Shown here one piece after another: positions 42,565 through 50,910 of a DNA stretch of 64,000 bases. The notes beneath the pieces were generated by a model. It made no database searches. It saw nothing but the letters and a program-made list of their open reading frames with translations, and was not told the DNA's origin. Location of the stretch: contig NZ_BBXF01000006.1 in the NCBI RefSeq assembly GCF_001570585.1, positions 480,673-544,672 of the forward strand. The letters run 5' to 3'. Within the stretch, counting starts at the first letter, position 1. Every line of letters starts with the position of its first letter. This DNA comes from Herbidospora daliensis (GTDB lineage: Bacteria > Actinomycetota > Actinomycetes > Streptosporangiales > Streptosporangiaceae). The translations under genes were made by a program, and so were the position numbers.

Positions 42565-44907
42565 GTGACGGTCGAGCACATGAGACAGGACATCCGCACG
42601 GCGGAGGAGTACGCCGCCGGGATCCGGCGCCTGCTGGAACATCCCGATCTGCCCGACGAGCTGGGACCGGCCGTCGCCCGCACGCGCGACCAGGCGGGCC
42701 GGCTCCTCGACGCCACCCGGCGTCCCTACCAGCTCGGCGTGCTCGGCGAGTTCAGCGCCGGCAAGACGATGTTCATCGCCTCCCTGCTCGGGCTGGAGGG
42801 CCTGCTCATCGGCGACCAGCCCACCACGGGCAACGTCACCGCCTACTGGGTGCGCCAGGGGCGCTCCGGCGTCCCCACGGTCGTCACCGGCCGGCACGCG
42901 ATCTACCTCACCGAGACCGCCGTCGCCCAGCGCCGGGAGTCGATCGGCCAGGAGCTGCACGCCGCCGGCCGCGCCCTGTCCGGCCCGGCCGCCGCCGGGT
43001 TCGAGCAGGCCGTCTGGGAGGCCGCGGCCAGGAGCGGCGACGGCCGCACGCTGCTGCGCTGGCACCAGGCCCACGCGGCCCAGGCCCCCAACCAGGTCCG
43101 CCGCCTGTCGGCCCAGCTCGTGGCCATCGCACTGGCCGTCAGGGAGTTCGGCAGCCGTCTGGGCGCCCGGCCGTCGATCACCGAGGCCGAGGCCGAAGAC
43201 CTGCTGCTGATCTCCGAGCGGCGGCCGGTCTCCGAGCCCGACCCCTTCTGGATCGTCGACCACATCGCGGTGACCGTGGAGGTCGCCCCCGAGGTGCTCG
43301 ACCTCGACCGGCTGCTCGGCGACGCCTCCTGGAACCACGAGGTCTCCAAGGACCGCATGGTGGTCTACGACTTCCCGGGCTTCCTCAACGACATCTCCGG
43401 CGAGCGCGACCTGACGCTGACCAAGACGCTGCTGCCCGACATGGACACCGTGATCGCCCTGCTCAAGGGCGGCAATCCCGACGGCATGGCGTCCGACGAG
43501 CTCACCTCGCTGCTGCGCGAGGTCTACCCCGCCGACCGGCGCGGGCGGGTGCTGGTAGGGGTGGGCAACCTCGGCGACGTCCAGGACGTCCGGCGGTTCG
43601 AGACCCCGGCCCTGCGGCAGGCGCAGTCCGACGACGAGGTGCTCGCCCAGGTGCCCACCCTGCGCAAGCTGCTCGACACCGCCGGGCGGCTCAACCCCGA
43701 CGACGACCCCTTCTTCTACTCGGGGCTGACGGCCCTCCACCACATGGGTCTCTCGGGGTCGCTCGACAACCGGGTCGGGGAGGCCGTCAGGGTCGTCGAG
43801 GCCGCCGGGGCGGTCGCCGCCGGGTTGCCGCAGTCGAGCCGGCTGCGGACCCTGCTGACCGCGACCGCCCGCGACGGCGGCAAGGAACTGGTGCTCGACC
43901 GCCTCGCCGACCGGCTGGCCGGCTACGGCCTCACCGCCCGCCACAGCCGGGTCGTGAAGGAGCGCGCCGCCCTCGACCTGGCCGAAGGCGACCTGGAGGC
44001 GGCGCTCGACCAGGCGTCCCGGATGGTCTTCGCCTCGGCCGGGGCCGAGACGGAGAACCTGGTCAACCAGGTCAAGACCGTGCTGAGCAGCCTCAAGGCC
44101 GACCTGCCGCCGCTGCTCGCCGAGACCCTCGGCGGCGGCAACCCCTCGCTCATGGACGAGATCCGCGCCGACCTCATCGCCCGCGTCTTCGCCTGGCCCC
44201 AGTGGTGGGCCATCATGTCGACCGCGACCGGCACCGAGCTGCGCGCCGGTCCCGAGTCGACCGAAGAGTTCGTCGGCCCCTTCACCGCGGTCTGCCACGA
44301 GGTCTACGCGAGCTCACGGAACCTGGCGCTGGTCCGCTGGGAGCAGGCGGTGCTGGCCAAGGCCCAGACCCTCGTGACCGACGACCTGCGCCGCCGCCTC
44401 GCCGCCGTCGACCTCCCCGAGCAGGAGCGCGAGACGCTGGCCGCGCTGATCAGGCCCGCCGAGTGGCGCGGGATCCTGACCAACGCCGCCGCCGACCTGC
44501 CGCAGCCCGACACGCGCGGGGTCGAGCACGCCTTCCCGATGCGCCGCCCCCACCGGTTCGCCTGGTCGATCCCCCACGACGATCGCCCGGCCGAGGACGC
44601 CTGGTTCGTGCACCAGCTGCACCCCGTCCACGTGATCCGGCTCCGGCAGCAGGTCGTCGACGCCGCCGACATGGTGGTCCGAGACTGGCTCGACGCGCTG
44701 CGCCCGCTGGCCGACGCGCAGATCAGAGGGGGTCTGGAGACGCTGGAGGACATCCTGGAGCAGATCCGCGCCGACGTCGTCCGCCGCCCGGCGCAGGCCA
44801 AGGGCACCCCGCTGCTGGAGGAACTGCGCAAGCTGCGCGCCGCCTACCCCAGCGGCGGCGTCAACGTCGGGTTCTCCCGGTTCGCCGACTGGAAGAAGGG
44901 CGCGTAG
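42565..44907 (+). CDS. Dynamin-like GTPase, SrfC/Virul_Fac-like (operon gene 1)
   Basis: The 780-residue protein is a large GTPase. The P-loop GEFSAGKT is at 61-68, DFPG (Asp269-Gly272) fits G3, and NLGD at 335-338 stands where NKxD is expected. The ~400 residues after the G domain are mostly helical, ending in long helices (RQQVVDAADMVVRDWLDALR and LEQIRADVVRR), as in dynamin-like proteins. Order and neighbour match SrfC (putative virulence factor family), found beside SrfB. The GTG start has AGGAGGGA 4 bases upstream. Its stop abuts the ATG of the Hsp70-like gene. No membrane segment is seen, so membrane contact would be peripheral. Confidence 0.75.
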   Translation: MTVEHMRQDIRTAEEYAAGIRRLLEHPDLPDELGPAVARTRDQAGRLLDATRRPYQLGVLGEFSAGKTMFIASLLGLEGLLIGDQPTTGNVTAYWVRQGRSGVPTVVTGRHAIYLTETAVAQRRESIGQELHAAGRALSGPAAAGFEQAVWEAAARSGDGRTLLRWHQAHAAQAPNQVRRLSAQLVAIALAVREFGSRLGARPSITEAEAEDLLLISERRPVSEPDPFWIVDHIAVTVEVAPEVLDLDRLLGDASWNHEVSKDRMVVYDFPGFLNDISGERDLTLTKTLLPDMDTVIALLKGGNPDGMASDELTSLLREVYPADRRGRVLVGVGNLGDVQDVRRFETPALRQAQSDDEVLAQVPTLRKLLDTAGRLNPDDDPFFYSGLTALHHMGLSGSLDNRVGEAVRVVEAAGAVAAGLPQSSRLRTLLTATARDGGKELVLDRLADRLAGYGLTARHSRVVKERAALDLAEGDLEAALDQASRMVFASAGAETENLVNQVKTVLSSLKADLPPLLAETLGGGNPSLMDEIRADLIARVFAWPQWWAIMSTATGTELRAGPESTEEFVGPFTAVCHEVYASSRNLALVRWEQAVLAKAQTLVTDDLRRRLAAVDLPEQERETLAALIRPAEWRGILTNAAADLPQPDTRGVEHAFPMRRPHRFAWSIPHDDRPAEDAWFVHQLHPVHVIRLRQQVVDAADMVVRDWLDALRPLADAQIRGGLETLEDILEQIRADVVRRPAQAKGTPLLEELRKLRAAYPSGGVNVGFSRFADWKKGA

Positions 44908-47900
44908 ATGGAGATCTACCTCGCCGGCCCCGACGGCGGCCGGGTGACCGACGTCAGAGTGCCCGGACCGCTGCCGCTCCCGATCGTGGTGCCCGAGCGC
45001 GACGCCGTCATCCGGTCGATCACCGTCGAACCCGCCGGGGCGCTCGCCGCCCGCTGGACGCCGCAGGTCCCGCCGGGCGGCATGAGCCTGCGGGGCGGCA
45101 GCGCGTGGCGGCTGCTCGGGCCGGTGTCGGCCGGGCCCTCCGACGCGCCGGCCGAACCGGCCGTCTTCACCTGGACCATCACCTACGAGTACGAGGGCGG
45201 AAACCGCCGAATGGCCGAGAGCCGTGTCACCGTCAGTCCCGAGCCCACCCCCGACCTCGACGTCAACAGCGGCTGGATCGCGCTCGACTACGGCACCAGC
45301 ACGACCTCGATCACCCTGTTCGACCAGCGCCGCCAGCACGCCCTGATCGGCTTCCCGCCCTCCCAGCGGGAGGTGCTGCGCCGGGAGCTGACCCTGCGCT
45401 TCGACGGGCACCCCGGCTTCGGGCTCGACGGCCAGAGCTGGCAGCGCTTCCTGGCCGCCACCGGCAGCACCCTGGCGACCGCCGGGGGGAGCGCCGACCC
45501 GCTCCAGGCCGCCAGGGCCGTCCTCGACAACGACACCTCCACCAGCGGCGCCGGGCTCTACCGGCTGCTGCTGACGATGGAGCGCCAGGCCGCCCAGGTG
45601 CGGCAGCCGATCGTGTCCCAGGCGCTCCAGGGGCTCTACCGGGCGGCCTTCGACGTGCCGCCGATCCGGGAGCAGCGGATGATCAGGATCCCGCTGCACG
45701 CGGGGGAGGAGACGATCGACAGCGAGATCGCCGTCCACGGGCTCGACCCGCTGACCGTCAGCATGGCGGCCGACGGCCACCGGCCGGGCGGGTCGGCCGA
45801 GCCGCTCGCGCCGGAGGTGCGGTCGCAGCGCAGCCTCAAGCAGTTCCTCGGCTCCGCCCGGTCGCTGCCGGGCCTGCCGGCGGGCCATCCGGTGACGCCC
45901 GACGACGTGATCGCCGCCGCCTGGGCCGGCCTGATGACCGAGAAGGTCGCCAAGTACTGCCACGACCACCCCGACGAGGTGTCGACCAAGCCGATCACCC
46001 ACGCGGTGGTGACCTACCCGACGGTGTCGCCGCCCCGCATCCGCCAGGACGTCGAACGGCTGGCCCGCCGCATCGGCATGCGCCAGGTCGTGACCGCGTA
46101 CGACGAGGCGACCGCCGCCGCGATGTTCTACCTGATGCGCGACTTCGCCGGCGACCAGGCGGTCGGCATCGAGGCGTTCCGGGCGCACACCCGCCAGGTG
46201 GGCGACAAGCAGTGGCACCGCAACATCCTGGTCGTCGACATCGGCGGCGGCACCACCGACATCGCGCTGCTCGGCATCACCCTGCTCGACCAGACCGTCT
46301 ACGGGACCGGCCGCGACGAGCGGGTCCAGGGCCGCTACTACGCGCTGCGCCCGGCCGTGCTGGCGAAGGCGGGCCGGGCCCAGCTCGGCGGCGACCGCAT
46401 CACGCTGGGCGTCTTCAAGCACCTGAAGGCGCTGCTGGCCGACGCGGTGCTGACCCGGTCGCCCCGGCTGGTGCGCGAGGAGTACCCGGGCTACCTGACC
46501 GGCGGCGTCTACGTCCCCGGCTCGCTGCTGGCCCCCGCTGCCGGCCCCGACGCCGAGCAGCGCCGGGCCGACCTGATCGAGAAGGTGGTGCCGACCCGCT
46601 GGGCGAGCGCGGCCGGTGACCGGCACGCCGCCGAGGAGCGGTTCCGGCGCCTGTGGAGCCAGGCCGACCTGGCCAAACGCCAGCAGTCGAGCCACGAGGG
46701 CGACTACGTGGTGCGCCGGGTGCCCGAGCTGCTCCAGCTGGAGGGCCGGGCCCGCGACCTCACCGAGCCCGACGAGGTGGTGATCAAGCAGGAGGAGATC
46801 AACCGCATCGTCGAGGAGGTGGTCAGGGACGCCTTCGCCATCGCCCTCAGCGTGGTCAAACGGCGGCTGGGCCGTGACGAGAAGGGCGTGCCCGACGTCC
46901 TCGACAAGGTCATCATCTCCGGCGGCACGTCGGCGCTGCCGCAGGTCCGCAGGGTCCTGCTGGAGACGTTCGCGCAGGCCGGCGACCACGTGAACTGGAA
47001 CCCCCTCGACGTCGTGTACGACCCCGTCTTCGCCAAGACCGGCACCTCGATCGGCGCCTGCTGGGCCGAGCACGTCCGCCAGAAGGGCTACGCCAGCGCC
47101 TCCCAGGCGACCCAGCGGGTGCGGCGCGGCCTGACGGAGCTCTACATCGACGTGGACAACCTGTTCCACGCGCTGCCCAACTCGCTGGTCTTCGACGCCA
47201 CCGGCGGCCAGCTGTTCCCGATCTTCCAGGTCGGCGAGCGGTTCGACCGCATCGAGGTCGACGGCGAGATCGAGGGCCGCCGCCGCTACGGCGACTGGAT
47301 CCCCGTGCCGCAGAACATGGCGATCTACCGCCAGCCGTTCGCGGTCGAGGAGGAGCGCAGCCTGTGGAGCCACCTGAACACGCACGACCTGCTCAGGGGC
47401 CGGGTGCCGGCCGAGCAGCAGGCCGACTGGCACCGGCAGGTGCAGGTGACGTTCGAGGTGAACGAGCGGGAGATGGTCACCGCCCACTTCTGCCACCAGT
47501 CGGGCCCCGTCCACGCGCCCCGCTTCGGCCCGGCCAAGGCGACCCGCGGCCTGGTGGCCAGAGACGAGGCGGGCCGTTTCGTGCTCCAGCGCGACATCGT
47601 GGTCAACCCCTACACGGCGGGCGGCCTGGCCTCCGCCCCGCAGCCGATCTTCGCGGCCGGGACGGTGCTGAGCGACCGCCTGCTCACCGACGACGGCCGC
47701 CACGCCGCCGGTCTGATCGGCCGCCCGCTGCCCAAGGACGTGCCCGGCGACGGGCTCTGGACCTTCTACACCCCCGAGCCCGGCCGGCCCGACTCCCTGA
47801 CCCAGATCGGCGAGTCGGTGCGGGCCCCGAAGGCGGGGCTGCTCGGCGCCGACATGGTGCCGGTGCTCGACGCCGAGGGGCGGCTGACCGTGGAGTCGGG

Positions 47901-48033
47901 CTACGTGCGCTTCCGGGAGGCGCGGTCCCCGGCCGACGTCGTCGCCGACCCGGGGTCGGTGTTCAGCGTCGCGATGACCCCGGGCGACCCCGACGTCGAC
48001 GAGAAGCTCAACCCGTTCACCGGCAGCCACTGA
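44908..48033 (+). CDS. Large Hsp70/actin-fold ATPase, SrfB-like (operon gene 2)
   Basis: The 1041-residue protein has a ~120-residue beta-rich N-domain. Phosphate-1 motif IALDYGTSTTS is at about 125-135, connect region VVTYPTVSPPRIRQDVERL near 369, phosphate-2 VVDIGGGTTD near 442-451, and adenosine motif VIISGGTSALPQV at 668. These are the DnaK/actin ATPase signatures. A C-terminal region of ~340 residues (YIDVDNLFHALPNSLVFDA, then FPIFQVGERFDRI) replaces the usual peptide-binding domain. Size and layout match SrfB. Start follows the GTPase stop with no gap, and the stop overlaps the next ATG by one base (TGATG). Confidence 0.78.
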   Translation: MEIYLAGPDGGRVTDVRVPGPLPLPIVVPERDAVIRSITVEPAGALAARWTPQVPPGGMSLRGGSAWRLLGPVSAGPSDAPAEPAVFTWTITYEYEGGNRRMAESRVTVSPEPTPDLDVNSGWIALDYGTSTTSITLFDQRRQHALIGFPPSQREVLRRELTLRFDGHPGFGLDGQSWQRFLAATGSTLATAGGSADPLQAARAVLDNDTSTSGAGLYRLLLTMERQAAQVRQPIVSQALQGLYRAAFDVPPIREQRMIRIPLHAGEETIDSEIAVHGLDPLTVSMAADGHRPGGSAEPLAPEVRSQRSLKQFLGSARSLPGLPAGHPVTPDDVIAAAWAGLMTEKVAKYCHDHPDEVSTKPITHAVVTYPTVSPPRIRQDVERLARRIGMRQVVTAYDEATAAAMFYLMRDFAGDQAVGIEAFRAHTRQVGDKQWHRNILVVDIGGGTTDIALLGITLLDQTVYGTGRDERVQGRYYALRPAVLAKAGRAQLGGDRITLGVFKHLKALLADAVLTRSPRLVREEYPGYLTGGVYVPGSLLAPAAGPDAEQRRADLIEKVVPTRWASAAGDRHAAEERFRRLWSQADLAKRQQSSHEGDYVVRRVPELLQLEGRARDLTEPDEVVIKQEEINRIVEEVVRDAFAIALSVVKRRLGRDEKGVPDVLDKVIISGGTSALPQVRRVLLETFAQAGDHVNWNPLDVVYDPVFAKTGTSIGACWAEHVRQKGYASASQATQRVRRGLTELYIDVDNLFHALPNSLVFDATGGQLFPIFQVGERFDRIEVDGEIEGRRRYGDWIPVPQNMAIYRQPFAVEEERSLWSHLNTHDLLRGRVPAEQQADWHRQVQVTFEVNEREMVTAHFCHQSGPVHAPRFGPAKATRGLVARDEAGRFVLQRDIVVNPYTAGGLASAPQPIFAAGTVLSDRLLTDDGRHAAGLIGRPLPKDVPGDGLWTFYTPEPGRPDSLTQIGESVRAPKAGLLGADMVPVLDAEGRLTVESGYVRFREARSPADVVADPGSVFSVAMTPGDPDVDEKLNPFTGSH

Positions 48034-49064
48034 TGGCGCTGGAGGAGACGCTGCGCGCGGTCCTGTCCCAGACCGCGACCGCGCCCGCGGCGCTGACGAA
48101 GGGATTCCTGACCGGGCTGCGCACCGCGCTGGACGCCCTGCCGGCCGGGCCGGGCACGGCCGAACTGGCCGCCGACCTCGACGCCGTGCTGGCCGCGCCG
48201 GAACCCCAGCGGCCGGTCGCAGTGGCGAGCGCCGCGAGCCCGCTGCGCGAGGCCCTGCTCGACCTGGCCGAACGGATCGCGCCCGGCTCGACCTCGCCCG
48301 CCCACGACGAGGGCGTGTTGTGGACCGCCGTCCACCTCAACGCGCTGCGGCTGTCCCGCCGCGACGCCGACCTGGTACGCCGGGCCGCCGAGGAGGCCGC
48401 CCTCAGGGCGGGGGCCCGGCCCGGCAAACCGGGGGCGGCGGTCACCCTGCCCGGCCCCAAGGACGAACGGCTGATCCCGGCGCTGAAGGTCGGCGGCCGC
48501 ACGGTCGCGCCCGGCCTGGCGGTGGGCGTCGGCGGCGCGCCGCAGACCGGCGGGCCGGTCCCGGCCGACCTGGCGGCCTTCGCGGCGATGGTGCCGGTCC
48601 TGGCCGGGCTCGACCCGGGGCTGCACCACTGCCTCCAGGCGCTGGAGTTCTCCGGCCTGCGCGGCCTGGCCGAACCGGCCGCCCTGACCGGCTACGTCGG
48701 CCAGCTGAACCAGCGCCTGGAGGAGGTCGCCGGGCGGCCGAGGCACTCGGGCCCGTGGCTGGAGTCGGTGGTCCGCCTGCACGAGGCGCTCTGCTCGGTC
48801 GTCCACCTGCCGCCCGCGCCGGAGGACTCCTGGTGGGGGGAGTGGCGCATCGCCTGCAACGACGCCCTGTCGGACGCCGCGCTCGACTCCGGCGCGGGAA
48901 CGGTCAAGTTCCCGCCGGGCCGCTACCGCTCGGCGGGCGACCTGACCCGCCACGACATCGCCATCCACTACCCCGAACGGCCCGGCCAGGTGCTCGCGTG
49001 CGTGCGGGCGTGGTCGAGCGTGCACGGGATCGAGACGCCGGGACGGGTCATCTATGCCAGCTGA
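48033..49064 (+). CDS. Unknown soluble protein (operon gene 3)
   Basis: The 343-residue product has no signal, membrane segment or recognised motif. Residues 1-130 look helical and Ala/Leu-rich; the C-terminal half has distinctive blocks VVHLPPAPEDSWWGEWRIAC near 266-285 and DIAIHYPERPGQVLACVRAW near 311-330. The ATG overlaps the stop of the SrfB-like gene and its own end overlaps the next gene by 11 bases, so it is made together with them. In proteobacterial loci a third protein (SrfA) accompanies SrfB and SrfC; similarity to it could not be judged here. Confidence 0.7.
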   Translation: MALEETLRAVLSQTATAPAALTKGFLTGLRTALDALPAGPGTAELAADLDAVLAAPEPQRPVAVASAASPLREALLDLAERIAPGSTSPAHDEGVLWTAVHLNALRLSRRDADLVRRAAEEAALRAGARPGKPGAAVTLPGPKDERLIPALKVGGRTVAPGLAVGVGGAPQTGGPVPADLAAFAAMVPVLAGLDPGLHHCLQALEFSGLRGLAEPAALTGYVGQLNQRLEEVAGRPRHSGPWLESVVRLHEALCSVVHLPPAPEDSWWGEWRIACNDALSDAALDSGAGTVKFPPGRYRSAGDLTRHDIAIHYPERPGQVLACVRAWSSVHGIETPGRVIYAS

Positions 49065-49590
49065 ACTGGTCGTCTGGCCGTCCGACGACGACTACGTCCG
49101 GGCCCTGAGCGGGCCGGCGGAGTTCGGCGCGGGGGAACTGCGCGGCGCCTGGGTGGCCATGGACGGCCCCGACCGAGCGCGCAGCTTCCCCTGGCCGGGC
49201 GGGATCGGGTTCGAGGTGACGGCCGAGAGCGAACTCGTGCTGCTCTGTTTCACCTCGGCGGCGGCCTCCGACCGCTGCCACCGGCTGGCCGCCGAGGGGG
49301 GCGGCGACCTGCACTGGCACCACCGGGGCATCGCCATGGACGGCCGGTGGGTCCCGGTCGCCACCTGCGAACGCGGCGCCTTCGACCCCCGGACCGCCTT
49401 CTGGGCCGAGCCCGCCGAGCCGACCCGGGAGCTGCGCGTGCCGAGGATCCCGACGGCCACGATCGAGCCCGCCGCGCCGCCGCCCCCGCCCGTCGTGCCC
49501 CGGCCCGCGCTGCCGGTGTGGCTGCTGCCGGTCGTGGCCGTGATCACCACCCTGGCGCTGGCCGGGCTCGTGCTGGTGTCGCTGGCATGA
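49054..49590 (+). CDS. Tail-anchored membrane protein (operon gene 4)
   Basis: The 178-residue protein has an N-domain of ~130 residues rich in Trp and beta strands (GAWVAMDGPDRARSFPWPGG, DLHWHHRGIAMDGRWVPVA). A Pro-rich linker follows (about 138-153), then a single C-terminal membrane segment (154-177), giving tail-anchored topology with the N-domain in the cytoplasm. It overlaps the previous gene by 11 bases and the next by four. It could tether the cytoplasmic GTPase/ATPase pair to the membrane. No family recognised. Confidence 0.7.
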   Translation: MPAELVVWPSDDDYVRALSGPAEFGAGELRGAWVAMDGPDRARSFPWPGGIGFEVTAESELVLLCFTSAAASDRCHRLAAEGGGDLHWHHRGIAMDGRWVPVATCERGAFDPRTAFWAEPAEPTRELRVPRIPTATIEPAAPPPPPVVPRPALPVWLLPVVAVITTLALAGLVLVSLA

Positions 49591-50090
49591 CCCGCGCCCG
49601 CGCGCTCGTCGCGCTCGTCTGCGTGCTGGCCGCCCTCGTCGTCGCCCAGGCGCTAATCGCCCGCGCCAAGGTGGCGGGCCTGCGCGACACGATCGAGGTG
49701 TACGAGGCCAAGGGCGCCGTCTCCGCCTCGACCCTGGCCGGGGCCCGATTGCGGGCGAAGGTCGTGGCCGGGCTGGCGAACACCCGGTGCGACGGCCTGC
49801 CCGAGTGCGCGCAGGCCAACCCGGTCACCGTCGAGCCGTGCGACGGCGGCCTGTGCGTCTCCCATGCGTGGTCGGGCCGTGAGCAGGTCGCCGGCGGAGA
49901 GGCCGCGGGTGCGGCCGAGGTCGCCGGCTGCGAGGGGGCCCGCTGGCGGTTCACGTTCGAACCGGCGCGGGCCGCCTTCGACCCGGAGGCCGGGTTGTGG
50001 TTCGTCACCGCGTTCGACGCCCGGCTGCGCCTGTCGAGCCCGAAAGGCGGCTGCGCGGCGGTCTGGGAGGCAACCGGCGCGCGGGTCTAG
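49587..50090 (+). CDS. Membrane-anchored Cys-rich protein (operon gene 5)
   Basis: The 167-residue protein has an N-terminal membrane segment (about 5-23, signal anchor) followed by a short helix and an outside domain. That domain has six cysteines (68, 74, 85, 90, 115, 156), enough for three disulphides. Its ATG overlaps the previous stop (ATGA) and its own stop overlaps the convergent LysE-type gene. The outside domain would complement the tail-anchored partner. No known family is apparent. Confidence 0.7.
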   Translation: MTRARALVALVCVLAALVVAQALIARAKVAGLRDTIEVYEAKGAVSASTLAGARLRAKVVAGLANTRCDGLPECAQANPVTVEPCDGGLCVSHAWSGREQVAGGEAAGAAEVAGCEGARWRFTFEPARAAFDPEAGLWFVTAFDARLRLSSPKGGCAAVWEATGARV

Positions 50091-50722
50091 AGGCTGGTGG
50101 TCGCCAGCTTCGCCCCGAACCCGAGGAACACCGCGCCCACGCCCGTGGTCAGCCCCGCCGAGAGCACCTTGCGCTGCCGGAACTGCCCGGCCAGGAAGGT
50201 CCCGCCGAAGATCAGCGCCGACAGGTAGAGCACCGAGAACACCTGCAGGATCGCGCCCAGGATCAGGAACGACAGGGCCGGGGCCGCGTAGGTGTGGTCG
50301 ACGAACTGGATGAAGAACGAGACGAAGAACAGGATCGCCTTCGGGTTCAGCAGGCTGATGACCAGCGCCTTGCGGAAGGGGTCGGCCGAGGGCGCGGGGG
50401 TCTCGATCTCGCCGGTCACGGAGCGCCTGCGCCACGCGCCCCAGATCATCGTGAGCCCGATGTAGGCCAGGTAGGCGGCGCCCGCGTACTTCACGATCGT
50501 GAAGAGCAGTTCGCTGGACATGAGCAGCGAGGCCGCGCCCGCCGCCGAGGCGATCATGAGCACCGAGTCGCCGATGAAGACGCCGGCCGCCGCGCGGTAG
50601 GCGTCGCGCACGCCGCGCTGGGCCGCGGTGGAGAGCACGAACAGGGAGTTCGGGCCGGGGAGGAGGACGATCAGGAACGCGCCGATGACATAGGTCCATA
50701 TGTCGGTGATGCCGAAGAACAC
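50087..50722 (-). CDS. LysE/LeuE-type amino acid exporter
   Basis: The 211-residue protein has about six membrane segments, opening WTYVIGAFLIVLLPGPNSLFVLSTAAQRG (the LysE/RhtB PGPN motif) and NPKAILFFVSFFIQFVD in the middle. VLYLSALIFGGTFLAG in the second half is like LeuE. It is convergent with the preceding operon (four-base overlap) and likely has its own promoter in the AT-rich gap at 50723-50772. The exported amino acid is not certain. Confidence 0.87.
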   Translation of the reverse strand: MFFGITDIWTYVIGAFLIVLLPGPNSLFVLSTAAQRGVRDAYRAAAGVFIGDSVLMIASAAGAASLLMSSELLFTIVKYAGAAYLAYIGLTMIWGAWRRRSVTGEIETPAPSADPFRKALVISLLNPKAILFFVSFFIQFVDHTYAAPALSFLILGAILQVFSVLYLSALIFGGTFLAGQFRQRKVLSAGLTTGVGAVFLGFGAKLATTSL

Positions 50723-50781
50723 GTGGTCACGATACTCCGTGGGGCTTTACCGGTAATTCCTATATGTTTAGTATGAAATGC

Positions 50782-50910
50782 ATGACCGAACCCCCCACTC
50801 GGCAGGAGAGCCGGACCCAGTTCAACGAGGACTGGGCGGCCACCGTCATCGGGCTCGTCCTGCTCGTGCTCGTCATCGTCGGCGTGATCCCTCCGGGGCT
50901 GATCCCATGA
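50782..50910 (+). CDS. 42-residue one-helix protein overlapping the YeiH-family gene
   Basis: This short frame starts MTEPPTRQESRTQFNEDWAA and then has one hydrophobic helix (TVIGLVLLVLVIVGVIPPGLIP). Its TGA overlaps the next ATG (ATGA at 50907-50910), so the two are translationally coupled. The EDW-x-A-x-x-x-GL opening is like the extreme N-terminus of longer YeiH-family transporters, which suggests a split first helix. ATG at 50773 is an alternative start. No ribosome binding site is clear. Confidence 0.6.
   Translation: MTEPPTRQESRTQFNEDWAATVIGLVLLVLVIVGVIPPGLIP

Noticed and set aside
44314..48030. A 1238-codon open frame on the minus strand
   Set aside because: It is antisense to the GTPase end and the Hsp70-like gene. 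GC-rich third codon positions leave the opposite strand open, and its composition (His/Gly/Arg/Val) matches no family.
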